The translations under genes and the position numbers were made by a program. Source: Eubacterium sp. CAG:248 (GTDB lineage: Bacteria; Bacillota; Clostridia; Lachnospirales; Lachnospiraceae). From it: a stretch of DNA of 63,007 bases. The notes under the pieces were generated by a model. The model was given only the letters and a program-made list of their open reading frames with translations. It did not search any database and was not told the origin of the DNA. Position 1 is the first letter of the stretch, and the number at the start of each line of letters is the position of its first letter. Shown one piece after another: positions 6,762 to 17,000 of this stretch. The stretch lies in the NCBI GenBank assembly GCA_000436475.1, contig FR886161.1, positions 1 through 63,007 on the forward strand, read 5' to 3'.

Positions 6762-9188
6762 TTACATACGGAGTTCTATGCCGGCATCGCTTAAGTCTTT
6801 ATATATCTTTTCCATAACAGGGGAGATATCTTTATCCTCAAGTGTTCTGTCCTTTGCCCTGAATGAGATTGAATATGCTACTGACTTATAGCCATCCTTA
6901 ATCTGGGCACCTTCGTATATATCAAACAGCTTATAGCTTTCAAGTATCTTACCCGCACGTTTTTCAATAATCTTTTCTACGTTTCCAACAAGCACTGACT
7001 TAGGCATAACCATACTAATATCTCTTGTTACTGCTGGGAACTTTGCTATGCCATTAAACTTTCTGTCAAAGCTGGCCATTCCTGTTACTGTTGCAAGATC
7101 AATAACAACAAGATATGTTCTTTCTCCTAAAGCATAGTTATCTGCTACATCTGGATGTAACTCGCCAATATAACCTATCTTAGTACCATCATATATGATA
7201 TCTGCCTGACGACCTGGGTGAAGGAACGAAATTCCTGCTGCAGGATCATATTCTGGCTTATTCTTCATGCCGATTCTTTCAAGAAATTCTTCCACAACAC
7301 CCTTCATAGAGAAGAAATCTACTTCTCCGAAAGCACCAAGAGTAAACATAACTCTTTCGTCTGGAAGCTCGTTCTTGTCATCAGAAGCAATATACACCTT
7401 AGCTAACTCATATAACTTAACATTCTTGTTACGTCTGTTAAAGTTAGTTGAAAGTGATGAAAGCATACCATTAACTGGAATTGTTCTCATGATAGAGAAA
7501 TCCTCTCCTAATGGATTAGATATCACAACTGCCTTTCTATACTCTGAATCCTCTGCAAGCTTAAGCTTGTCAAATACCTTAGGACTCTCGAAAGAATATG
7601 TCATAGCCTGTGAGAAGCCTGTAAACTGTGCTACTTCACCTGCAACATCTTCTATGCTTCTTTCAAATGTGATCTTACCCATAGTTGTAGAACCCTTAGG
7701 AAGAGTTGTAGGGATATTATCATATCCGAAGAATCTTGCAACTTCTTCAGCTATATCTGCATCTCTGTTTAAATCCTGTCTGAATGTAGGTATTATAAGC
7801 TCATTATTTTTTTCATCATATTCAACTTCAAGTCTTGTAAAGTATTCAAGCATATCCTTGCTGGAAACATCTGTTCCAAGAAGTGCATTATACTTAGCTG
7901 GCTCGAAGGCTATTCTCTTCTTAGCCACTGGAGCAGGATACACATCAACAACTCCACCGACTACTTCACCAGCGCCAAGCTGTTCTATTAAATCACATGC
8001 CCTGTTCATGGCTTCAAGTGCAAGTTCTGGGTCAAGTCCCTTTTCAAACTTACCTGCTGCATCTGTTCTTAAGCCTATCTTCTTAGCGGATTTTCTTATG
8101 TTAGTACCATCAAATGTAGCTGCTTCAAAAAGCATTGTCTTAACATCATCTGTTATCATAGAGTTTTCTCCACCCATGATACCTGCTAAACCTACAGCCT
8201 TATCTCCATCACATATAAGAAGTGCATCAGAATCAAGTATTCTTTCCTGTCCATCAAGTGTTACGAACTTTTCACCATCCTCTGCTCTTCTTACTATTAT
8301 CTTTCTGCCAGCAATAGTATCATAATCATAAGCATGCATAGGCTGACCATATTCAGTCATTACATAGTTAGTGATATCTACTATATTATTGATAGGTCTG
8401 ATGCCTGCTGTCATAAGTCTGTGCTGCATCCACTTTGGTGATGGAGCAAGCTTTATATTCTTAACAACTCTTGCTGTATATCTTCTGCATAAATCTGCTG
8501 CCTGAACATCTACCTTAATATAATCATTAACATCTTCATCGTTGCCAGACTCATGTACTTCAGGTGGTGTAAATGGTTTTCTGAATGTAGCTGCTGCCTC
8601 TCTTGCAATACCAAGTATGCTATAGCAGTCTACACGGTTGTTAGTTATCTCATATTCAAACACTGTATCATCAAGACCAAGGTATTCAACTGCACTTGAA
8701 CCAACAACAGCGTCATCACCGAATATATATATACCATTCTCAGCTGCATCAGGGTAGAATTCTCTTGAAGAACCAAGCTCTTCAATAGAGCACATCATAC
8801 CACATGATTCTACACCTCTTAACTTACCCTTTTTAATCTTTATTCCATCCTCTGGAAGCGGACTTCCATCATGTCCTCCTGCTACACGTCCTCCGTCAAG
8901 AACTACAGGTACCTTCTGTCCACTTGTTCCAGGAACAATATTAGGTGCTCCTGTAACAATCTGAACTGTTTCATCTCCAACATTAACCTGACAAACTACA
9001 AGCTTGTCTGCATCAGGATGTCTCTCAACTGAAAGAATCTGACCTACAACTATCTTCTCAAGATTCTTGTCAAGTCTGTTAAAACATTCTACCTTAGTAC
9101 CTGAAAGAGTCATAGCATCTCTGAATTCCTGATCTGTACACTCTAAACCTGGAACAAGGTCCTTTATCCATTTAATAGATGTATCCAT
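6762..9188 (-). CDS. pheT: Phenylalanyl-tRNA synthetase beta chain
   Basis: Large subunit of the (alpha-beta)2 PheRS: tRNA binding, editing of Tyr-tRNA-Phe and anticodon contacts. At the N-terminus a tRNA-binding (OB-fold) domain includes VGQILSVERHPDADKL; a B3/B4 editing region follows, then the B5 domain, and the C-terminal anticodon-binding domain contains FPAVTRDISMV. At 808 aa it has the normal length. An upstream ATG at 9227 is open, but GGAG sits 6 nt before the ATG at 9188 and the protein there begins MDTSIKWIKDL as expected. pheS lies 138 nt upstream on the same strand. Confidence 0.97.
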   Translation of the reverse strand: MDTSIKWIKDLVPGLECTDQEFRDAMTLSGTKVECFNRLDKNLEKIVVGQILSVERHPDADKLVVCQVNVGDETVQIVTGAPNIVPGTSGQKVPVVLDGGRVAGGHDGSPLPEDGIKIKKGKLRGVESCGMMCSIEELGSSREFYPDAAENGIYIFGDDAVVGSSAVEYLGLDDTVFEYEITNNRVDCYSILGIAREAAATFRKPFTPPEVHESGNDEDVNDYIKVDVQAADLCRRYTARVVKNIKLAPSPKWMQHRLMTAGIRPINNIVDITNYVMTEYGQPMHAYDYDTIAGRKIIVRRAEDGEKFVTLDGQERILDSDALLICDGDKAVGLAGIMGGENSMITDDVKTMLFEAATFDGTNIRKSAKKIGLRTDAAGKFEKGLDPELALEAMNRACDLIEQLGAGEVVGGVVDVYPAPVAKKRIAFEPAKYNALLGTDVSSKDMLEYFTRLEVEYDEKNNELIIPTFRQDLNRDADIAEEVARFFGYDNIPTTLPKGSTTMGKITFERSIEDVAGEVAQFTGFSQAMTYSFESPKVFDKLKLAEDSEYRKAVVISNPLGEDFSIMRTIPVNGMLSSLSTNFNRRNKNVKLYELAKVYIASDDKNELPDERVMFTLGAFGEVDFFSMKGVVEEFLERIGMKNKPEYDPAAGISFLHPGRQADIIYDGTKIGYIGELHPDVADNYALGERTYLVVIDLATVTGMASFDRKFNGIAKFPAVTRDISMVMPKSVLVGNVEKIIEKRAGKILESYKLFDIYEGAQIKDGYKSVAYSISFRAKDRTLEDKDISPVMEKIYKDLSDAGIELRM

Positions 9189-9326
9189 ACTAATCTCCAT
9201 TCCTGCCCATATACTAAACAGCCACAATATGATAATCTGACTGTACAGGGCTTATTTACTTTATATGCATATACACATTACATTGCACAACCTTCCATGC
9301 AGCATATATATAAATATATATATATA

Positions 9327-10346
9327 CTAAAACTGCTTTAAGAATCTTGTGTCGTTTTCATATAATAATCTCATATCGTCGATTTCATATTTAAGAAGTG
9401 CTACTCTTTCAAGACCAACACCGAATGCAAAGCCTGTATACTTATCTTTATCTATTCCACACATCTCAAATACATGTGGGTGAACCATACCACAGCCAAG
9501 AATCTCTATCCAGCCTTCACCCTTACAGAAACGGCAGCCCTTACCACCGCACTTAAAGCAGCTTACATCCATCTCTGCACTTGGCTCTGTGAATGGGAAA
9601 TGATGTGGTCTGAACTTAACCTTTGTATCTGGTCCAAAAAGTTCCCTTGCAAACTCTGCAAGAGTTCCCTTAAGATCTGCAAATGTTATATTCTCATCAA
9701 TAACAAGACCTTCTACCTGATGGAAGCAAGGAGAATGTGTTGCATCAACCTCATCTGCTCTGTATACACGTCCTGGTGATATCATTCTGATAGGAAGCTT
9801 TCCCTTTTCCATGACTCTTGCCTGAACAGGTGATGTCTGTGTTCTAAGTACTATCTTATCATTAATGTAGAATGTATCCTGTTCATCCTTTGCAGGGTGA
9901 TTAGCAGGTATGTTAAGCAGTTCAAAGTTATAATGATCATATTCAACTTCTGGTCCTTCTACTACTTCATAACCCATACCGATAAATATTTTTTCTATCT
10001 CTTCACGTGCAAGAGTGTTAGGATGCTTATGTCCTAATTCTGCTTTCTTTGCAGGAAGTGTAACATCTATAACCTCTGACTTCATCTGAAGCTCTCTCTT
10101 CTTTGCAGCAAGATCCTTCTTTGCAGCATCTAACACTTCCTCGATAGCCTGTCTTGTCTCGTTAACAATCTGGCCTATCTTTGGTCTGTCTTCCGGTGCT
10201 ACTTCTTTCATGCTCTTTAATACTTCTGTAAGTTCACCTTTCTTTCCAAGAAAAGCAACTCTGATATCGTTTAACTTTTCAAGAGAATCAGTTGCTCTAA
10301 TCTGAGATAAAGCACTTTCTTTGATTGCATCAAGTTTCTCTTTCAT
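9327..10346 (-). CDS. pheS: Phenylalanyl-tRNA synthetase alpha chain
   Basis: Catalytic class II subunit of PheRS. An N-terminal coiled-coil arm (roughly residues 1-85) is followed by the class II core with HPNTLAREEIEKIF, FRPHHFPFTEPSAEMD (motif 2 region) and the C-terminal motif 3 GFAFGVGLERVALL. A CxxC-rich CFKCGGKGCRFCKGEGW segment lies before motif 3, as in many Firmicutes. The start at 10346 has GGAGG five nt upstream; the longer open frame to 10445 adds a basic non-homologous tail. At 339 aa it has the usual length. It is probably the last-but-one gene of the operon that begins at 17596; no T-box is seen. Confidence 0.97.
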   Translation of the reverse strand: MKEKLDAIKESALSQIRATDSLEKLNDIRVAFLGKKGELTEVLKSMKEVAPEDRPKIGQIVNETRQAIEEVLDAAKKDLAAKKRELQMKSEVIDVTLPAKKAELGHKHPNTLAREEIEKIFIGMGYEVVEGPEVEYDHYNFELLNIPANHPAKDEQDTFYINDKIVLRTQTSPVQARVMEKGKLPIRMISPGRVYRADEVDATHSPCFHQVEGLVIDENITFADLKGTLAEFARELFGPDTKVKFRPHHFPFTEPSAEMDVSCFKCGGKGCRFCKGEGWIEILGCGMVHPHVFEMCGIDKDKYTGFAFGVGLERVALLKYEIDDMRLLYENDTRFLKQF

Positions 10347-10448
10347 CTTATCCTCCATTCTGACACTACGCACCTGATATGCGTCATATTTCTTAATTCG
10401 GAATATTAATCTCTTTTTACAAAAAGCCATTCTTAATTGTAACACAAC

Positions 10449-12044
10449 TTATAGTTTTGGCAAGTATTTTTCCAGAATCTCCATTGCATCCTTAGCATAA
10501 GCCGGATTATTCCTCGTTATATTTTTAATGTTATTTTTTGCATCTTCAATTCTGTTCTCATTATATTCTATCTGCTTTCTTAACTTCTGTCTTCTTACTG
10601 ACAGATTGTGTCTTACTTCAACCATTTCCTTAGGATTGAGTATCGCTTTTACCTGTGCTATCCATACATGTGTATCTATAACCCCAAGCCTTCCAAGTAT
10701 ATGCATAAGATCTGCCTCTGCACTTGTAAGATTTCCTGTGACTTCAAGCATCTTTTTTTGTTCTTCTTTCATCTCTATATATGCCTGATACTTCTGTTCA
10801 AGCTCGTACGCACTCTTAACATTATATTTATTGTACTGATAATCAAGTACGTTGGCAGCATTTACATACTTTATCTTTATCTTATTAAGAAGCGCTGTTG
10901 CTTTGTTAAGTTTTATTTCCGTTACATATACCTTTCTTTCTATCGACTTAAGATATGCATACAGTCCGAGTGCCATAACTCCGGCAAGAAGTACTACAGT
11001 TATAAATGCACCTATATTATCTTTTCCATCTGTCACTGCCATAATCACCATAAACACAGCAAATATCGCTGCTAACAGGCCACATATAAGCTGTGCATAG
11101 CCTTTTATCCTCAACTGTTTATTCACAAGTTCCTTAGCTTCCATCCTGTACATAGAACGCTCTGTTTTAACCATTCTTATATCTCTGGCGATTGTGTTCC
11201 TGTCATCCTCTGTGCTGCGAAGCTTAGCTACAGCCTCTGGAAATTCAGCCTCATACATCTCCATATTTCTGTATGCATTGTTTGATAATCTGCTATCAGG
11301 TGTATTTAATATACGTCTGTCTACTGACAGATTATCAACTCTGTCTGCCACCATAACAAGCTCCCTGCTTATATCAGCAGGTGCATTTTCTATTTTCTGT
11401 ATATCCTCATAATAATCAGTCACACTGTCATATTCAACTCTGGCATTTTCTATGAACCGGGCAGCCTCTTCACATATATCGCACTGGCTTTTTATAAAGC
11501 TTCCTATATCATCACCATTAAAACCTGTTGTACTTACAGCATCAAGCTCTGCCTGCTTTAGTTCAAGTTCTCTGTCTATATCAGTTTCTATTGTAGTATT
11601 AATATTCTGCCTGCTCTTTTCTGATTTTTCATAAGTATCTGGATCAGTTGATTTTATTTTGGAATTCTGACTGTCTTTTCCCTTGCTCCTTGTTACATCA
11701 TCTACTTTCCTGATAAGCGTCTGAGTCTGAAGTGTATTAAGAAGATTATCATATTTTTCTTCTTCTCTTTGAACACTTTCCTGCTGTTTTCTTGTTTTTT
11801 CCGCCAGTCCGGAAGGTCCGTCTTCTTCTTCATTATTACGCATACTCTCAAGCAGTTCCTTGTAATCAGAAGTCTCTTCTTCTTTTGATGTTTTATCTGA
11901 TTCATTAAGCTCAAAGCTTTTAATCATATCATTTATAGACATTTTATTGCCTGCTTCTTTAGAATTATCATACATAAGCTCTTCAAGATCTTTTAAATCA
12001 TCATCCTTATCGTAGCCATTTTTTATAACATCGAACAATCCCAC
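10449..12044 (-). CDS. Coiled-coil protein with two membrane segments, unknown function
   Basis: I do not recognise the family. The first about 180 residues are charged and probably disordered (EEEDGP, KDSQNSK stretches), then comes a helical coiled-coil part, two closely spaced hydrophobic segments near residues 325-365 (LICGLLAAIFAVFMVIMAV and FITVVLLAGVMALGLYAYL), and a second coiled coil of about 160 residues. Both long parts should face the cytoplasm. The GTG at 12044 lies 8 nt behind GAGGTG; a TTG at 12062 is the alternative. It is the fourth gene of a four-gene unit with the TPR, Hsp70-like and 1185-aa proteins and could be its membrane anchor. Confidence 0.7.
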   Translation of the reverse strand: MGLFDVIKNGYDKDDDLKDLEELMYDNSKEAGNKMSINDMIKSFELNESDKTSKEEETSDYKELLESMRNNEEEDGPSGLAEKTRKQQESVQREEEKYDNLLNTLQTQTLIRKVDDVTRSKGKDSQNSKIKSTDPDTYEKSEKSRQNINTTIETDIDRELELKQAELDAVSTTGFNGDDIGSFIKSQCDICEEAARFIENARVEYDSVTDYYEDIQKIENAPADISRELVMVADRVDNLSVDRRILNTPDSRLSNNAYRNMEMYEAEFPEAVAKLRSTEDDRNTIARDIRMVKTERSMYRMEAKELVNKQLRIKGYAQLICGLLAAIFAVFMVIMAVTDGKDNIGAFITVVLLAGVMALGLYAYLKSIERKVYVTEIKLNKATALLNKIKIKYVNAANVLDYQYNKYNVKSAYELEQKYQAYIEMKEEQKKMLEVTGNLTSAEADLMHILGRLGVIDTHVWIAQVKAILNPKEMVEVRHNLSVRRQKLRKQIEYNENRIEDAKNNIKNITRNNPAYAKDAMEILEKYLPKL

Positions 12045-12104
12045 CTGTTTATCACCTCGCAATTCATGCTATCCTCTTGCACATTATCACAGCTTAATAT
12101 CCTT

Positions 12105-12932
12105 CTAATTATCACGTGCACTGTAACCTCTGTATTCATCCTTCCAGCTGCTAAGTATATCTTTTACGGCCTTATGATAATATGCAACGTCACCATGCTC
12201 TTTTCTTTTTACAAGCTCTTCAAGCTTTCTATACTCTTCCTGATATCTGGCGTTATCCATAACACCTTCTATTCGCTTTCTTACCGCAAGCTCTCTGTCA
12301 GATACATCCTCAACTATAAGTTCTTTGTTTCTTTCGTCAAAATATTTTGCTGCCAGATAAGCGTCATAACTTTCTGAATACTGTCCTGTTTCATAAGCCA
12401 GCTTAAAGCTTTCGGCTGCTTTGTCATACATAAACATACCAGCATAAGCCACTCCCGTATTATGATATATCCTGGCTGTAAATGCACCTGGTGCATCATT
12501 TTTATACTCTTTTATTATCTGCTTATAACAATCTATTGCCTTAAAATATCTCTTTCTGTCAAGATATGTATCAGCCCTTGACCTTAAACGCTCATACACA
12601 TTCTGACTGTCCAGTGTACTTAGTATTTCACTTATCTTATCTATCTGGCTTATCGAATAATAATCAACTGACTTTAATATAGTAACAAGAATAGCTGCAA
12701 GACCTGCATCACTTTTTTTCATCTGTTCAACTCTGTCTGCAAGTGCCATATCTTTTGTCTCATATCTTAAAAAATGTATAAGCTCATCACTTATAAAATC
12801 ATTTGTTATTATATATATATTGTTATAAATATAGTAGCACAACTCCTCATTTGAATATAATCTGACATCAGAACAGCTGATATATAAAGGATTGACTGCT
12901 AATTTATCCCTGCATAGAATCATCGTACTCAT
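12105..12932 (-). CDS. TPR-repeat protein, unknown function
   Basis: A 275-aa soluble protein. Residues from about 115 to 185 form two tetratricopeptide-like helix pairs (the motif YFKAIDCYKQII and YDKAAESFKLAY at the second helices), so protein-protein binding is likely. The C-terminus is helical and charged. The ATG at 12932 overlaps the stop of the preceding Hsp70-like gene (ATGA), with GAGG 7 nt upstream, which argues for coupled translation and a shared complex. The first residues of the longer frame from 12938 are probably not used. Confidence 0.7.
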   Translation of the reverse strand: MSTMILCRDKLAVNPLYISCSDVRLYSNEELCYYIYNNIYIITNDFISDELIHFLRYETKDMALADRVEQMKKSDAGLAAILVTILKSVDYYSISQIDKISEILSTLDSQNVYERLRSRADTYLDRKRYFKAIDCYKQIIKEYKNDAPGAFTARIYHNTGVAYAGMFMYDKAAESFKLAYETGQYSESYDAYLAAKYFDERNKELIVEDVSDRELAVRKRIEGVMDNARYQEEYRKLEELVKRKEHGDVAYYHKAVKDILSSWKDEYRGYSARDN

Positions 12933-13990
12933 AAGCATGCCTCACTTAAATCTATTTCCTCTGTTATAACTCTGCCAGATGTCCTGAACATTTCCCCGAA
13001 TCCAAGATCCTTAATAGTCAGCATACATTTGTCCTGTGATACTGCATATATATCCATTCTTATCCTTGTTGTCTTTCCCTCACGATAAGGTATGCTGCTT
13101 ATATCTATTATTTTATCAGTACATTTTCCATCAGCTGTGATCAGCTTTAAAGCCAGGGTTGTCATATCTTCTATGATAAAATCCACGCTTCTGCGTGCCA
13201 TATACCATTCGGTACCCATCTTTATTATGCGGAACCTCATGGCTTTTCCACGTTCATTTATATCAGTTTCTATATTCACCTTTATACATCCATCTACTAG
13301 CAGAGTCACGTTATCAAATATATCATGGTATATATTCTCATATGCTGCATAGCAGGCTCCTCTTACATACAGATTCTGACCTATATAAGCTTTTCTGCCA
13401 TTCACAAGCACCTTTGAAAGTCCATCTGGCAGTTTTTTCACATCAAAGCCTTTTCCTGTAAGATATACTGATGATGCTGTATTCCTTGAAAAATAATCTG
13501 ACACATACTCAACCAGTTTCTTATCTGACATGCCGCTCTGCGAATCTATCGTATACTGTTCATGAGCTGATACTATATACTGCACACCATCAGCTGTATT
13601 ATATGAAAGCCTGTATATATTAATAACCTGTCCATCATAATCCATAAGGACTACTCCAGACTTATACAGTTCTTTCTGCTGTGAATACGCATAATAAGCA
13701 AAGCTTTGTATAGAACCTGTGATCATGTACTGGTTCTCGTTTATCCCAAGTGAATTTATCTGATCACTTATATCATTAAGCTCTTCTATATCAGATAATC
13801 CTGACTTAACACACAGACTGTCAATCTCATCCACATTATATCTGCCCAATATTCTTCTGATGGCATCTGCTATTGAAAGCCCGCTTACTTCATCACATGC
13901 AACAGGTATGCCTGCTCTCATATCATAAACGCAAGCCTGTATCACTGATTTATCATATTCAATTCCAATTATCAGTCCCTGTTCTTTCAT
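12929..13990 (-). CDS. Degenerate Hsp70/actin-fold protein (DUF5716-like)
   Basis: No characterised function known to me; I recall the family as DUF5716, unverified here. The 353-aa protein can be laid along DnaK of this same window: IIGIEYDKS (7-15) on IIGIDLGTT, VVLMDYDGQVINIY (113-126) on the phosphate-2 segment MVYDLGGGTFDVS, VYLTGKGF (175-182) on LLVGGSTR, GACYAA (211-216) on GASIQG, and IRMDI...LTIKDLGFG (310-332) on the substrate-domain strand ending KDLGTG. The glycines and acidic residues that bind ATP are replaced, so ATP hydrolysis is unlikely. The ATG at 13990 has GGAG 6 nt upstream. It is coupled to the TPR gene downstream. Confidence 0.65.
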   Translation of the reverse strand: MKEQGLIIGIEYDKSVIQACVYDMRAGIPVACDEVSGLSIADAIRRILGRYNVDEIDSLCVKSGLSDIEELNDISDQINSLGINENQYMITGSIQSFAYYAYSQQKELYKSGVVLMDYDGQVINIYRLSYNTADGVQYIVSAHEQYTIDSQSGMSDKKLVEYVSDYFSRNTASSVYLTGKGFDVKKLPDGLSKVLVNGRKAYIGQNLYVRGACYAAYENIYHDIFDNVTLLVDGCIKVNIETDINERGKAMRFRIIKMGTEWYMARRSVDFIIEDMTTLALKLITADGKCTDKIIDISSIPYREGKTTRIRMDIYAVSQDKCMLTIKDLGFGEMFRTSGRVITEEIDLSEACL

Positions 13991-14038
13991 GCACTTCTCC
14001 ATTCTGTTTTTATCTAGTACATCGTTTCGTAAGTAACA

Positions 14039-17000
14039 CTAGTCTATTTTCTTAAATATCTCTTCTGAAACGTAAGCCTTTGTAACATAACTGTTCATCA
14101 GCTTCTTCAATGTAACCATATCATGCAGTTCCTCACTGGCAAGACATTCATTGATGGCATCTAATCTTTTGCCGGCATACTGTGCTGGAATATCATCACA
14201 TACCATGTTGTATTCCTTTGTTTTTTCTCCATCTGATGTTGTAAAATAATATGTAACTTTATCGTCATAAAACATTAAAAGCTTATATGTAAATATTCCA
14301 CATATATCACTTTTCATAACTGCTGTTTTATACTCCCTTTCATCATTGATGCGGTAATGCAGTTCCACCTTTCTATCCGGAATGCCGAAATATTCTATAA
14401 CAGTTAATCCATACGCATTATATGGTATGCTTAGTATTCCATTGAATTTCTTATAAAAGTTATATATAAGTTCTTTTTCACATAATTCATCCAGAATAGA
14501 CTGTGCTGTTTTCTTTATGTCCGATTCATTCAATAATGACAGTTCCAATGACTTTTCCTTAAGCCATGCAATATAGCATAATAATGGCAGTCCTATTTTA
14601 TCCTTATATGCTCTTTCTATAACTTTAAATATAACCGGATCTGCTTTCTTATTCTTTATAACATAGTTATATGAATTATATGCTGCATATGCCTTAACTA
14701 TCGAATATCCAGCCACATTATTATAATAATCTGCAAAAACCTCTGCTAATCTATTTGAATATACATTGGTAAACATCATCTGGGATATTATTCTTTCTGA
14801 CAGCGAATCAACATTCACACCAAACTCCTTTGATGTTTTCCATAAAACATACATATCAGCGTTTGTACTGTTATAATGCTCCACCATATACGTAAGCAGT
14901 GATTCATTATAAAGATGCTTTTTAAATACATATTCTGATATTTTGTTCTTATATTCTTCTTCATTAACCGATGCTTCAAGCTCATGAACCATAAACATAA
15001 AAAGCTTTGTCGCATCTACATCTGCATATCCATATTTATCAATAAGCTGTCTTGCCTCATAATACATGCCATAATCTATAAGTATTTTCACAAGACATGC
15101 ACTATCCCTCACTGACAGGTTGTATGTATCAAGCTGCTTGTATTCATCTGTAAAACTTTCTGCATTATAGTATTCCAGATAGAACTCTATCATCCATGAA
15201 TTCAGTTTTTTTCTATACTGTTCTGATATTCCTTCAACACTAAGCGCCAGCTTATATAATTCGAGTGTATACATTTTATATATATGTTTTCTTCTGTAGT
15301 ACTCAACCTTATATATAGTGATATATTTATCGTCTATATCGTATTGGTCATACTCAGACATATCACCCGGCTCTTCAAATATTTTCTCTATCTCATAATC
15401 AACTGTCTTTTTTCTTTTACGCCCATCATTGCATATAAATACAAGCGAACATTCTTTAGTATATAGCGGAATATAAGTATCTTTCCCTGTAAGCTCATAT
15501 ATTACAGGTTCCTGTATCTGGCTATACTTTACCATAACTGCTTTAACATCTTCATCAAAGCATGTTATATGATACATAAACTTAAGTTTTGCTAAAAATG
15601 CTGCAGTATCATTTTTAACAAGCTGTGGTTTTATGAACTTCTTGTAAAGATACACAAGATTGCTGTCAATATTTTCCTGCTTTAACTGTTCATAAACATA
15701 TAACTCTATTATATGTTTATATGAATCATATAGCTCCTTATACAGCTCCTTATTGTATACTATATTAGCATATAGATATGATTTCCAGGGATAATTAACT
15801 CCTGAATCATAGGTAAAGTACATAAGCACAATCTTAGGAAGTCTTAACTTTATGTCTTTCTTAATGCTTGCCATATAAAACTCGTAAAGTCTTGTTATTC
15901 TGATACCCCGAAGCACTGCCTTCTCATAATATGTGAAGCTTTCTTCATCTGCAATACCTGTCCTTATCATATGAACTATAAGTGCCTCAAGGATGTTATC
16001 CTCCTCATAGCTTTCATATAGTCTTTTTAACAGCTCTATGTCTGACATTCCAGCTGTTTTTTCATTTCCAATAACCTCTGCTGCCTGTCTTGCAAGCCTT
16101 TCTGATATAACACCATATTTTATGCCCTCAGATATTACCTGTATTTCAAATCTGTTCATAACCCTTAACAGGTCAGGCTGTTCGTTATATATATTTAATG
16201 CTTCAATATACATAACAGGACTTGTACATCCGTTATTAAAGGAATCCTTGATTCTTATAAGCTTTATACTCTTATTGTGCTCTATCTGTCCATCTATATA
16301 AAACAATATCCATAAAAGGACCCATGTATCATAACCATTGTCATAATATCTGCTGACTATCTGTGACACATCAGATGTATATAGTGCATCCTTTCTTTCA
16401 AGTGTGCTCACATACAGATAAAGACAGTATAACTCAACATGACTGCTTACATCTGTCAATATCTTATCTTTAATGTTTTCAAGTATCTGTTTTCCATCAA
16501 ACACATTGCCAGCTATAAAATCAAGTCCTGCCTGAAACACATCGAAAACTATGTCCGATTCTTTCAATCCACGGACTCTTGTAAGCATTTTTCCTGTATC
16601 TGATATCCACTGTTCACGGTCTATTCTTTTCATTCTGAATGCCATATAAGCCTGCGTAAGTGCTATTCTGGCACTTCTCTGTTCCATACGGATATCAAAA
16701 CCATCATTTTTCTTATCTATATCAGTTTCTTTGTTTTCTTTATATATTATTAGGTCTATCTGCTCCTCATGGCCATATGAACGTACACATATCGAAGTAT
16801 AGTTGTTTCCGTTGTGAAGCCGGCTATAATCTATAAGATATTCAAGCTCATATATATCACCAACAAAATCATCTGAGTTAAGTGTTCCTCGCTTCATCTT
16901 GATATAGTCTGCATCACATTCTACTTCAAGCTCTATATATCCCCATCCGCTTTTTTCTATAATAAGACTGTCCTTCTCACCTTCTTGTGAAAGACTGTAT

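Noticed and set aside
7267..8325. 352-aa plus-strand open frame inside pheT
   Set aside because: It is antisense to a perfectly conserved pheT; its Ser/Leu-rich composition is the mirror of the sense codons and it has no ribosome binding site.
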